A stretch of 57,793 bases of DNA, from positions 1 to 57,793 of the IMG/VR virus record IMGVR_UViG_3300025466_000041; one strand, given 5' to 3'. The notes under the pieces were generated by a model. That model saw only the letters and a program-made list of their open reading frames with translations, was not told the DNA's origin and searched no databases. The DNA is from a virus. Made by a program: the position numbers and the translations under genes. Positions 44,910-52,584 of this stretch are shown here, piece after piece. The first letter of the stretch is position 1. The number at the start of each line of letters is the position of its first letter.

Positions 44910-45891
44910 ATTTAGCGTTCCTTACACTCCAGGTATGCTCGATGCACTTCCTGACCTGGATATAACATCAATTACTGATGTATATTTCAGCGACAATAAA
45001 TTTGGTAGTGCAAGAACTATATTTGGTAATAAAGAAATGTTCACCGAGCTATATGCTATCAGAGAAAAATACGGAATTAAACTACACTACTTAGTGAACC
45101 CAAGCGTTTATAGTAATGAGTTTTACGAACAAGTTCCAGATTTAATTGCTCATGTAAAAGATATCGATGCTGACATTGTAACTCTTAATAATACATATTT
45201 GCTAAGAGCTGGTATCATTAATGATTTTCGCCAACACAAGCCAGATTTAATTTTAAAAAATAGTGTAAACAATCTAGTGCGTACACTTAAAGATTTTATT
45301 TTTATGCATGAAGTTTTACAAGTTACTAGTATAATAGTTGACCGTAGTTTGAATCGAGATTTAGATACACTTAAAAAAATGAGTGACTATGCTAAACAGC
45401 ATAATATTAAAATTACTATGTTAGTTAACGAAGGTTGTATTGTAGATTGCAAATGGAAACAATGGGACGACCTTATTATTAGCCAAGTTAAATTTCAAGA
45501 TAAACGTGACATAACTACTAAGGTACATAATACACTTGGATGTGTAAAATATTTTAATGATAAACCATCCGAATGGTTAAAAACAGCTTTTACATTTCCC
45601 AATGATTTAGACAAATTTGGAGACATGGTAGATACTATTAAAATTGCAGGTAGAGGATTTCCAATAATGCGTTGGTATAAAGTTATCGATGCATATCAAA
45701 AAGGTAGTGGAAATATTCAGTTTGGAGATTTATTAAGTACTACTGGTAATTTTGGTCTTGCAAATATATTGATAAATGAAATTACAGAGCAGGGTTTTAA
45801 TCAACTAACTAATAATTGTAAAACAGTATGCGGAACAGAGTGTAATCATTGCGATAACGTATACAATAAATTAACAAGGAACATAGTATGA
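44893..45891 (+). CDS. Peptidase U32-family-like protein
   Basis: 332 residues from the ATG at 44893 (MSIIRKFSVPYTPG). A TTG at 44869 would add 8 residues, but GGAAG stands 11 bases before the ATG. The pattern of a TIM-barrel is visible: YFSDNKFGSART, LHYLVNPS, IVTLNNTYLL, LILKNSVNN, IIVDRSLNRDLDTL and ITMLVNEGCIVDC (residues 175-186). The last element matches the NEGC-x-x-x-C segment of U32 proteins. Cysteines at about 182, 186, 217, 309, 313, 317 and 320 (CKTVCGTECNHC at the end) would suit an Fe-S cluster, as in UbiU/UbiV, RlhA and TrhP, which hydroxylate rather than cleave. It starts inside the fibre gene and overlaps the next gene as ATGA. Substrate unknown. Confidence 0.6.
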   Translation: MSIIRKFSVPYTPGMLDALPDLDITSITDVYFSDNKFGSARTIFGNKEMFTELYAIREKYGIKLHYLVNPSVYSNEFYEQVPDLIAHVKDIDADIVTLNNTYLLRAGIINDFRQHKPDLILKNSVNNLVRTLKDFIFMHEVLQVTSIIVDRSLNRDLDTLKKMSDYAKQHNIKITMLVNEGCIVDCKWKQWDDLIISQVKFQDKRDITTKVHNTLGCVKYFNDKPSEWLKTAFTFPNDLDKFGDMVDTIKIAGRGFPIMRWYKVIDAYQKGSGNIQFGDLLSTTGNFGLANILINEITEQGFNQLTNNCKTVCGTECNHCDNVYNKLTRNIV

Positions 45892-46553
45892 CAACGGCAC
45901 CTGATGCAGGATTAACAACAGTATCAACAGGATGGACAGCAGATAAAACTTATTCAGTAAGTTTTTCAACAGTAACACGACTAATCATAGGATTGTACGG
46001 AGCACTAGCACCATTTGCAGATATTGTTCATAATGATAGAAGTATTGAAAATCACTATATTGGAACTATGACTAAAGAAATGCACGATGCAATAGCTGAA
46101 AGTATTTTAAATCCTAGTCATTTATCTTTTTGGATGCCAGATAATACACTAAAAGTTAGAAAAATGATGGTAGAGTTTGGCCCTAACACTTACTTAGATA
46201 ATAAGAAAAATGCTATAGTAGGTGTTGATAATACTGTAACATTAGTACCAAGTGTTGTCGATCAAGACGGAAAAGTTTGGAACGATATTACACAAATTGA
46301 AATTAAAAATTTACAAAAATTAGATTTTCCTATGAGTATCAATGGTGCTGCAACTGATGCTTATAAGACTAAAACAACAAATGGTGCTCCTACAACATTT
46401 AAACTTGAAAAAACGGGTAGAGCAACTATCAGATTTAAAGCTCTTGTACCTGAGCTTTCGTCAGTATGGCTTAGTTTATATCCAGAGTTATACGGCTACG
46501 ATGCAGATCAGTTAGCAGCATTCAGCACTTGGGTAGAATCACAGCCTAAATAA
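45888..46553 (+). CDS. Unknown protein co-translated with the U32-like gene
   Basis: 221 residues, not recognised. It reads as a soluble alpha/beta protein: LTTVSTGWTADKTYSVSFST, then FADIVHNDRSIENHYIGTMT, LNPSHLSFWMPDNTLKV and a beta-rich C-terminal half (VTLVPSVVDQDGKVWNDITQ) that could be an immunoglobulin-like or jelly-roll domain. No signal peptide or membrane segment. ATGA coupling to the U32-like gene and the late promoter after it suggest a virion or virion-maturation role. Its stop codon is part of the next late box. Confidence 0.55.
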   Translation: MTTAPDAGLTTVSTGWTADKTYSVSFSTVTRLIIGLYGALAPFADIVHNDRSIENHYIGTMTKEMHDAIAESILNPSHLSFWMPDNTLKVRKMMVEFGPNTYLDNKKNAIVGVDNTVTLVPSVVDQDGKVWNDITQIEIKNLQKLDFPMSINGAATDAYKTKTTNGAPTTFKLEKTGRATIRFKALVPELSSVWLSLYPELYGYDADQLAAFSTWVESQPK

Positions 46554-46556
46554 ATA
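46549..46556 (+). promoter_or_regulatory. Late promoter box AATAAATA
   Basis: AATAAATA ends 22 bases before the ATG at 46578 and overlaps the TAA stop (46551-46553) of the preceding gene. The spacing matches the other late boxes; AAGGA follows as ribosome-binding site. Confidence 0.6.
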
Positions 46557-46577
46557 CTAGAATAAGGAAAGATCAGA

Positions 46578-47957
46578 ATGTCATACACAATAAATCATTA
46601 CAATGGAAAACCAATCGGAAACGGGCTAACTGTAGCTCCGGGCACCATTGATAATTCACTTGATATTACTTTAATCGGTAAGAACTACGCAGGTTACGGC
46701 CAAGCACAAAATGAAAATTTTATCTATTTGCTAGAAAATTTTGCAAATGGAACTCAACCAACTAACCCATTAGCTGGTCAAATTTGGTTTGATACTACTA
46801 AAAATAAATTAAGATTTTATGATGGTAGCAGATTCCGTACAGCAGGTAGTGCAGAATCTACACCATTTAATCAACCACCTAGTGGATTGAGTATTGGTGA
46901 TTTTTGGTTTGATACTACTAATAAACAATTGAATGTTTATAACGGAGATCCTGTAAATTCTTTTACACCGATTGGACCATTCACTACTAGTACCAACAGT
47001 GGAACAACACAGTTTTCTATTAAGAGTTTACAGGAGCAAGGTTCAAATACTTCTCATAATGTAATTGAATCTGTCATCGATGGATCTAACGTAATTTTCA
47101 CAGTTAGCAATGCAAACTTTACATTAAACACTATCACTAGTGTAACTTCTGGTTTTACAGATGTTAAACAAGGTATTACATTAAATTCTACAACACAAAC
47201 TAACGGTGTATGGAGTAGTACTGGTTATAAATTCTGGGGAACAGCAACAAATTCTGATGCATTAGGCGAAATAAGTTCTAGCAATTATGTACGCGGTGAT
47301 ATTCCTAGTACATTTTCAAATCTTGTAACTTTCTCAGATTCTGGAATTAATTTAGGCACTAGTTTATCTATTACAAATCCACAGTATACATTTGGTACTG
47401 GTCAACCACAAACAACTCCTGTTATCACAAGTAACATTGATGGTATTCCTATTGTATTTAGAACTACATCTGGTGCTGCAAAAATTATTACTCTACAACT
47501 GTTAGGCAATATAGTTTATCCAGGTGCTGCCGATCTTACAGACATTGGATCTACTAGTGCTAGATTCCGTGCTATTCATGCTTCAAATACTAGTATTCAA
47601 AGTGCTGACTTAGCAGAAAAATATCTTGCTGATAATGAATATGAAGTTGGTACTGTAGTAACAGTAGGCGGAGAAAAAGAAATTACTTCTTGCGGAAAAG
47701 ACGATAAGGCAATCGGAGTAGTTAGTGGCAATCCTGGTATTAAGATGAATGACGATCTCGAAGGCGGAACTTATGTTGCGTTAAAAGGTCGTGTTCCTGT
47801 TAAGATTTACGGTGCAATTACCAAAGGCTCTAGAGTTAAACCTTACGGTTCTGGATGGGGTAAAGCTGTAGCTCAACCTGACCCAGATGTATTTGCTATG
47901 GCATTAGAAAGTAATTCCGATGCGGGAGTTAAATTAGTTGAGTGTGTTATTCTTTAA
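46578..47957 (+). CDS. Tail fibre/adhesin paralogue with C-terminal chaperone-like domain
   Basis: 459 residues. It has the shared N-terminal module (DITLIGKNYAGYGQAQNENF, LLENFANGTQPTNPLAGQIW) and a second FDTTNKQLNVYNGD motif, then beta-rich sequence. The C terminus (about 345-459) carries SADLAEKYLADNEYEVGTVV, AIGVVSGNPGIKMN and YVALKGRVPVKIYGAITKGS, a domain I recall at the ends of many phage fibres, resembling the G2-type/intramolecular chaperone domains. Whether it self-cleaves cannot be told. It ends the plus-strand block and overlaps the convergent thyX by 11 bases. Confidence 0.7.
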   Translation: MSYTINHYNGKPIGNGLTVAPGTIDNSLDITLIGKNYAGYGQAQNENFIYLLENFANGTQPTNPLAGQIWFDTTKNKLRFYDGSRFRTAGSAESTPFNQPPSGLSIGDFWFDTTNKQLNVYNGDPVNSFTPIGPFTTSTNSGTTQFSIKSLQEQGSNTSHNVIESVIDGSNVIFTVSNANFTLNTITSVTSGFTDVKQGITLNSTTQTNGVWSSTGYKFWGTATNSDALGEISSSNYVRGDIPSTFSNLVTFSDSGINLGTSLSITNPQYTFGTGQPQTTPVITSNIDGIPIVFRTTSGAAKIITLQLLGNIVYPGAADLTDIGSTSARFRAIHASNTSIQSADLAEKYLADNEYEVGTVVTVGGEKEITSCGKDDKAIGVVSGNPGIKMNDDLEGGTYVALKGRVPVKIYGAITKGSRVKPYGSGWGKAVAQPDPDVFAMALESNSDAGVKLVECVIL

Positions 47958-48630
47958 TAGAATTAAACATTGGAAATATTTCGCTAATGACTTTGGCACA
48001 TGCAATAGCAACTTCTTGATGTTCTTTTTGTGTACCATTTGCACTACGTAAATCGATAAAATGAATCCAACTGCGTAGTGTACCGTTCATATACAACCGG
48101 CTTTCAATCAACCCTTCGGGTAATACAGCACGAGCTTGTTCTTTGGCAATGCCTTTGCTAATAGCCCATTCATATGCATCGCGGCTTTGTTTAATAACTA
48201 ACTCTTGCATACGTTCCCATTGATAGGCTAAAAAACGATCTTCGTCGTTATTATGAACATCTAGTTCTATACTGTTTTGTCTATTTTTTGTGTCTTGCTT
48301 TCTAGCATCTCTACGTACAAACGACAAGTCTCGAGTAGGGTCAGCATATCGCTGACTGAACTCTTGGAAGCTGAAACTTCTGTGTCTAAGGATTTGTCGG
48401 GCAATATCTCTAGTGGTTGTGATTTCAATGCAAGCTGAGACCATTTCAAGTGGGCTCCAGTGCTTGTGTTTGACGAGGTATTGTATGAGTTTTTCCGACG
48501 TGGAAGTGTTGAGCTGATTGGAGGGATTGGATACACGGGCGCAATAGGCAATGAGCTCTTGGGCGTCATCAATTCCCATGCTTGCAAATTCTTCGGTTGG
48601 CTGGCTGAAACTAAGCAGTCTAACATTCAT
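47947..48630 (-). CDS. thyX: Flavin-dependent thymidylate synthase ThyX
   Basis: 227 residues, usual ThyX length. The signature RHRSFSFQEFSQRY (residues 82-95) fits the RHR-x7-SxRY ThyX motif. The C terminus (RSWIHFIDLRSANGTQKEHQ, then VAIACAKVI) carries the conserved R-S-x-x-HF and Q-x-E substrate-binding positions. It makes dTMP from dUMP using FAD, NADPH and methylene-tetrahydrofolate, supplying replication. The start follows the upstream stop by four bases and has no clear ribosome-binding site, so coupling is likely. The 3' end overlaps the convergent fibre gene. Confidence 0.95.
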   Translation of the reverse strand: MNVRLLSFSQPTEEFASMGIDDAQELIAYCARVSNPSNQLNTSTSEKLIQYLVKHKHWSPLEMVSACIEITTTRDIARQILRHRSFSFQEFSQRYADPTRDLSFVRRDARKQDTKNRQNSIELDVHNNDEDRFLAYQWERMQELVIKQSRDAYEWAISKGIAKEQARAVLPEGLIESRLYMNGTLRSWIHFIDLRSANGTQKEHQEVAIACAKVISEIFPMFNSIKE

Positions 48631-48634
48631 ATAT

Positions 48635-48955
48635 TTATAGCTTTTTTTTCTTTAAAAACTTTTGCGTACTACGTTCGATGTCTTTTTTAACTAATTTTGT
48701 ATCTAATTTAAAGTCTACATTATCAATAGAATCTTCATAATTTTTACAAATATCTGAGAGATTCTTTTCAAAGGCACTCCAACCATCACGTTTAGTTTGT
48801 GCTGTTATTTTTATTTCCCAAATTTTGCCATTTTTAAAATTGACCAATACCGTATGCAAATACCTGAGAGGTATCACATTCAGTTGTACTTCACCGAATA
48901 CTTCTGGCCAATGCTCTATGACATCCTTGGGAAGAACTCTTCCCGTTGGTGTCAT
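48635..48955 (-). CDS. Small conserved T4-like phage protein
   Basis: 106 residues. The sequence MTPTGRVLPKDVIEHWPEVF, then QLNVIPLRYLHTVLVNFKNG and VDFKLDTKLVKKDIERSTQK, matches a conserved hypothetical protein I recall from cyanophages. The C terminus is Lys-rich (FLKKKKL). The beta-strand-rich middle and charged helix give no enzymatic clue. It overlaps the upstream gene as ATGA and leads into thyX. Confidence 0.75.
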   Translation of the reverse strand: MTPTGRVLPKDVIEHWPEVFGEVQLNVIPLRYLHTVLVNFKNGKIWEIKITAQTKRDGWSAFEKNLSDICKNYEDSIDNVDFKLDTKLVKKDIERSTQKFLKKKKL

Positions 48956-49557
48956 TTAGTGGCTTTTTTCTTGGTAGGAACCAATTCCTCTGCTAGGCGT
49001 CTAAAATTAGCAGCTTCTTTTGCTAACTTATCTGCTTGACTACGATAGTATTTTGCTTTGGCTTCTGGTTCATCTGGTACGAGTGCGGTTTTGACAGTTG
49101 CTGAAACTTTTTCAGGAGCTTGTTCAATTGCCAGCTCTGGTTTCTTTTCAACTGGTTTATCATTCGTACTTTCTGTAAGAGCAAGTTCGTCGATTGGCAC
49201 ACCGCGTTGTTCGGCAATAATTTGATTCAACTCACTCAACAAAATACTAGTCTGTAGAGTAGGTGTCATTTCAATAGCGCCTGTTGGTGCTTTAATCAAT
49301 CGATTATTTGCATGTAACCATGGCAACATACGTGAACCGTCCGGGAATTGTGTACGATCCATTGCTTGAGCAAGTTCGTAGGATTCCTGTCCAGCTGAAC
49401 TTTCTACCAAGTTAATAATTGCATCATGATAGATATCGGGCATGTTCTCTGTTGGAACAATTAGGCAATGGTATGCATCGCCGGGCAATGTGCGATAAGC
49501 TACTAAACATTTTTTGTTAGTAGCTTTAACACGGCCGACGTGTTTAATTTCGGCCAT
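48952..49557 (-). CDS. Conserved T4-like phage protein, unknown function
   Basis: 201 residues. The N-terminal 125 residues (VAYRTLPGDAYHCLIVPTEN, NLVESSAGQESYELAQAMDR, TSILLSELNQIIAEQRGV) form a conserved domain that I recall as a hypothetical protein of cyanophages and pelagiphages. After residue 130 the protein becomes a low-complexity Glu/Lys/Ala tail with a helical end (AKYYRSQADKLAKEAANFRR). No known catalytic motif. It is the middle of a coupled set of three small genes (49559, 48952, 48635), probably early or middle expressed. Confidence 0.75.
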   Translation of the reverse strand: MAEIKHVGRVKATNKKCLVAYRTLPGDAYHCLIVPTENMPDIYHDAIINLVESSAGQESYELAQAMDRTQFPDGSRMLPWLHANNRLIKAPTGAIEMTPTLQTSILLSELNQIIAEQRGVPIDELALTESTNDKPVEKKPELAIEQAPEKVSATVKTALVPDEPEAKAKYYRSQADKLAKEAANFRRLAEELVPTKKKATK

Positions 49558-49558
49558 A

Positions 49559-49837
49559 TTATGCTCCTGCTAATGCACTAGCGACTGTACCTGCTGTTGC
49601 TGGTTGTTGTGGTGCCGCTGGGGCTGGTGCTGGTTGCTGAGCTGCTTGTTGAGCTGCAACTGCATCTAAAAATGTTGTCAACTTAGTATAAGTTTGGCCA
49701 ACAGCTACCATTTCATTTGGTTTAAATGCTCCGCGTGAGCTAGCAATATCGATGATTACTTTAAGTGCATTTAAATCATTGATAGTAAGTTCGGTAGCGC
49801 CTTGTTGCGCTTCTGGTGTAGATTGTACGTCAGACAT
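49559..49837 (-). CDS. Small conserved phage protein with Ala/Pro/Gln tail
   Basis: 92 residues. The core TELTINDLNALKVIIDIASS, then RGAFKPNEMVAVGQTYTKLT (residues 15-54), is helical and recurs in T4-like marine phages as a hypothetical protein. The end is a flexible AQQPAPAPAAPQQPAT tail. An AAAGGAGAT site precedes the ATG. Function unknown. It is placed one base from the next gene, so both are translated together. Confidence 0.7.
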   Translation of the reverse strand: MSDVQSTPEAQQGATELTINDLNALKVIIDIASSRGAFKPNEMVAVGQTYTKLTTFLDAVAAQQAAQQPAPAPAAPQQPATAGTVASALAGA

Positions 49838-49871
49838 GTATTATCTCCTTTATGGTAAAGTACTATTTTAA

Positions 49872-50159
49872 TTATCTAGTTTGAAGATGCGGGCAGGCAA
49901 TTGTGAAAAAACTGAGTTCTTTTTCACTTTCAAAACCAATACGTGTATTATACACAATCGTATTGGTATTATCTAGTGTTATGCCTTGACCCACATAGTA
50001 CCTATTATTTAGATTCTTACGTATCCATGAGTCGATAGATTTGACTAAAGTTGGATTATACCTGTCTATTGAAGTGTATTTAAAATGAGGGCAGGCAAAC
50101 TCAACCCTCCGTAAATTGAAATAATCTAAAGGATTAGGTTTGCCATTTTTTAATGCCAT
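49872..50159 (-). CDS. Small protein, unknown function
   Basis: 95 residues with a basic, aromatic composition: NPLDYFNLRRVEFACPHFKY at the start, TLVKSIDSWIRKNLNNRYYV in the middle, and a second FFTIACPHL near the end. The two ACPH motifs (residues about 22-25 and 89-92) are symmetric and could form a Cys/His metal site. It overlaps the VWA gene stop by one base (TAATG), so it is probably made with the MoxR/VWA pair. Not recognised as a named family. Confidence 0.65.
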   Translation of the reverse strand: MALKNGKPNPLDYFNLRRVEFACPHFKYTSIDRYNPTLVKSIDSWIRKNLNNRYYVGQGITLDNTNTIVYNTRIGFESEKELSFFTIACPHLQTR

Positions 50160-51343
50160 TACGCTGCCTCTTTAACAGCTTCGTAATAGGCATATTCTCC
50201 AAACGGTGGAACAATAGTGTTATTACCGTGGATGATAAAAATTGTATCACAATAATCTTCATCACCCCAACTACCCCAAGGATAACCATCAGTAAACATA
50301 ATAAACTTTTTAGGTTGAATATCGTGTTCCTTCATGTATTCCCAGTTGGCATCAAACTCAGTTCCGCCACCGCCCATTGGCTCGTAGTTATCAAACTCAT
50401 CGATATTATAACCATCAAAGTCGGCTTCGTTGTAGACTTTAGTATCAAAGCACCATACTTTAATTTTAAAGTCTTTATATTCTTCCATAATGCCTTTGAT
50501 TTCACTTAAGAAATCTTTAGCTTGTTCGTCACCAATAGAACCTGACATGTCAATACTTACACAAATATCAATTGTTTCTTGAAATTGTGTTCCAGGCAAT
50601 ACAGCACTCATGTGCCAGCCCTTGCGGTTGGGACGCATAAATGAATAGTCATTCTTAATAGTGCTTTGGATTTGTTGACGTAGTATTTCACGCCAATTCA
50701 TCTTAGGCTCTGTAAGTTCTTTGATCATGCGTTGTACACTAGCAGGAGTGTTGCCAGCACCTGCGGCTTGTGCGGCTTGCATAGTAGCTTCACGAACTTC
50801 GTCACGAATCTGTTTTAATTCTTCTTTAGAATACTTTGGTTGACCATCTTTACCATTCTCGCCCCAGTCGATGTGGTCATCCAATAATTGTCCAAGGGCA
50901 TTCAATTCTTCCTCGTCCATTTCGTCGAAGATTTTATCGTAAACTTCTTCAGCACCCATGCCGTAGTATTTTGAATCATGGAAGATTTTAATACCTTCAA
51001 TATTGTGCTCGCCGATACGGTCACGAACTAATTGTCCGTTAACACAATAGTCAGCGGCAATGTTAAAGATACGTGGATTACGACCTTCGCGTCGACCCAT
51101 GTGATCAAATACATTGTGTAGAATTTCGTGAGCAATAACGAACTCAACTTGTTTGACCGAAAGTGGTTCAAAAAATTCACGATTAAAATAGATAGTACGT
51201 CCGTCTGTAGCGGCAGTACCCATCCACTCGGAGCCTTCTTCAATTTTCAAACGTGTTGCAAGATTACCAAAGAATGGATGGCGAAGTAATAGACCCACAC
51301 GGGCTACGATAATTTTGTCGATAATTGGATCTGTATGTGACAT
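50159..51343 (-). CDS. VWA-domain putative metallopeptidase, MoxR partner
   Basis: 394 residues. The N-terminal domain has a zinc-metallopeptidase-type helix HEILHNVFDH (residues 72-81), as in the DUF2201 N-terminal family. An acidic helical linker (about 130-190) follows. The C-terminal von Willebrand A domain begins around residue 255 with the MIDAS motif DMSGS (265-269) and ends with MFTDGYPWG. Proteins of this build pair with MoxR AAA+ ATPases and act in complex remodelling; the gene next to it is that ATPase. Its own promoter matches the sigma70 consensus. Targets in phage infection are unknown. Confidence 0.85.
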   Translation of the reverse strand: MSHTDPIIDKIIVARVGLLLRHPFFGNLATRLKIEEGSEWMGTAATDGRTIYFNREFFEPLSVKQVEFVIAHEILHNVFDHMGRREGRNPRIFNIAADYCVNGQLVRDRIGEHNIEGIKIFHDSKYYGMGAEEVYDKIFDEMDEEELNALGQLLDDHIDWGENGKDGQPKYSKEELKQIRDEVREATMQAAQAAGAGNTPASVQRMIKELTEPKMNWREILRQQIQSTIKNDYSFMRPNRKGWHMSAVLPGTQFQETIDICVSIDMSGSIGDEQAKDFLSEIKGIMEEYKDFKIKVWCFDTKVYNEADFDGYNIDEFDNYEPMGGGGTEFDANWEYMKEHDIQPKKFIMFTDGYPWGSWGDEDYCDTIFIIHGNNTIVPPFGEYAYYEAVKEAA

Positions 51344-51367
51344 GATACTCCTTTACTATATGTATAT

Positions 51368-51396
51368 ATTATAACAGGACCCTAAGGTCCTGTCAA
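51368..51396 (-). promoter_or_regulatory. Perfect sigma70 promoter with a palindrome in its spacer
   Basis: The minus strand reads TTGACA (51396-51391), 17 bases, TATAAT (51373-51368), then AAAGGAG and the VWA ATG at 51343. The spacer is almost entirely one inverted repeat, ACAGGACC/GGTCCTGT with a 4-base centre (51374-51393). It could be an operator bound by a dimeric repressor, or a hairpin that also ends transcription from the MoxR gene. Confidence 0.85.
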
Positions 51397-51412
51397 ATAA
51401 GACTATACCGAA

Positions 51413-52501
51413 TTACTTTTCAGTAGCTTGGCTAATATACTTGCCGTATTTGGCATGGAAATCGTCAAAGCATTTGATTTCGTCCGGATCCAACGGCAAC
51501 TTGTAAGTACTCAACGCCAATTTTGTACCCATAATAACCAATTCAGTTTCAAAGTTATTCATCATAAATTCGAAAAAGTTATTAGTCATATCATTCCAGT
51601 TTTTAGCATTTTTCTCGCAAGCATCTTTCAACTCGTAGCACAATGACACAGTTAAAGAATACATAGCTGAGATTTCTTTGGAATCCATCTTTTTAACTTT
51701 ACCTGACAAAATATCAGTTGGGTTAGGCATTTTACCTGCAACTTTACGGTGAGCCATAAAGCTGATTGCAAGACCTTCGCCTACAGAACCTGATACCAAG
51801 TCTGTAAGTGTATCTACATCGACATCGTCATCTGTTAGCAATTCGCTTACAAAGCTCCAAGAACGTGGAGTAGCAAACGCACGTGAGCTAGACTTTGGAT
51901 CAAAGTCGTACAAGCTCTTTTTAGAAAAGCTCAAGAAGCCAACTACGTCTTTATGGATTTTGTTTTCAACAGCCCACTCAAAGTAGTCATCCCAGTTAAC
52001 AGTCATTTCCAAGTGAACAAAACGGTTAGCCAATGGAGCAGGCATACGGAATGTAACACCCTTGTCAGTTTCACGATTACCTGCCGCAACTAGTACAACA
52101 TTATCTGGCAAGTGATATGTACCAACACGACGATTCAAAATCAATTGATAAGCCGCCGCTTGTACGCTAGGAGCGGCAGAGTTCATTTCATCCAAGAACA
52201 AGATAATGTTCTTGTGTTCTTTTGCCATTTCTGCACTTGGCAATTCCGATGGAGGTGCCCAACGCATTGTATTATCGTTGGAATCAAAGTATGGAATACC
52301 TTTAATGTCAGTAGGTTCCCAAAGGCTCAAACGAACATCGATTACGTGAGAATCAGTCTCAACACCAAGTTGTTTGATAATATCCGATTTTCCAATTCCT
52401 GGAGGACCCCAAAGGAAAATTGGACGTTTATTTTGAAAAGCCTTACGCAAAGACTTTTTAGCACCGCTTGGGCCCACTGTACGGCTACTGATTTCTGGCA
52501 T
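51413..52501 (-). CDS. MoxR-family AAA+ ATPase
   Basis: 362 residues. Walker A GPPGIGKS (residues 32-39), Walker B IILFLDEMN (D104-E105), the sensor region VVLVAAGNRETDKGVTFRMP and the arginine-finger region PLANRFVHLEM are all in place and typical of MoxR. MoxR ATPases remodel protein complexes with a VWA partner, encoded just downstream here. T4 itself has no such pair; related pairs occur in some marine phages and many bacteria. It is expressed from a sigma70-type promoter (52556-52584), so it should be made early, when host complexes or the replisome are being remodelled. Confidence 0.9.
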   Translation of the reverse strand: MPEISSRTVGPSGAKKSLRKAFQNKRPIFLWGPPGIGKSDIIKQLGVETDSHVIDVRLSLWEPTDIKGIPYFDSNDNTMRWAPPSELPSAEMAKEHKNIILFLDEMNSAAPSVQAAAYQLILNRRVGTYHLPDNVVLVAAGNRETDKGVTFRMPAPLANRFVHLEMTVNWDDYFEWAVENKIHKDVVGFLSFSKKSLYDFDPKSSSRAFATPRSWSFVSELLTDDDVDVDTLTDLVSGSVGEGLAISFMAHRKVAGKMPNPTDILSGKVKKMDSKEISAMYSLTVSLCYELKDACEKNAKNWNDMTNNFFEFMMNNFETELVIMGTKLALSTYKLPLDPDEIKCFDDFHAKYGKYISQATEK

Positions 52502-52555
52502 TTTAGTTCCTATACTAAGTTAAAATTGTTACGAAGTAACGCTGTTGATGTATGT

Positions 52556-52584
52556 ATTGTATAGGAAACCCAAAGGTATGTCAA
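52556..52584 (-). promoter_or_regulatory. Sigma70-type promoter before the MoxR gene
   Basis: TTGACA (52584-52579), 17 bases, then TACAAT (52561-52556) on the minus strand. The -35 overlaps the TGA stop of the upstream gene. A GTTAC/GTAAC hairpin with a three-base loop lies in the leader at 52528-52540. Confidence 0.7.

Noticed and set aside
48632-48639. Exact TATAAATA on the minus strand directly before thyX
   Set aside because: It ends one base before the ATG, so a late transcript would begin inside the coding sequence. It is formed by the upstream TAA stop and A/T-rich flanks. The real late boxes lie 19-27 bases before a start.
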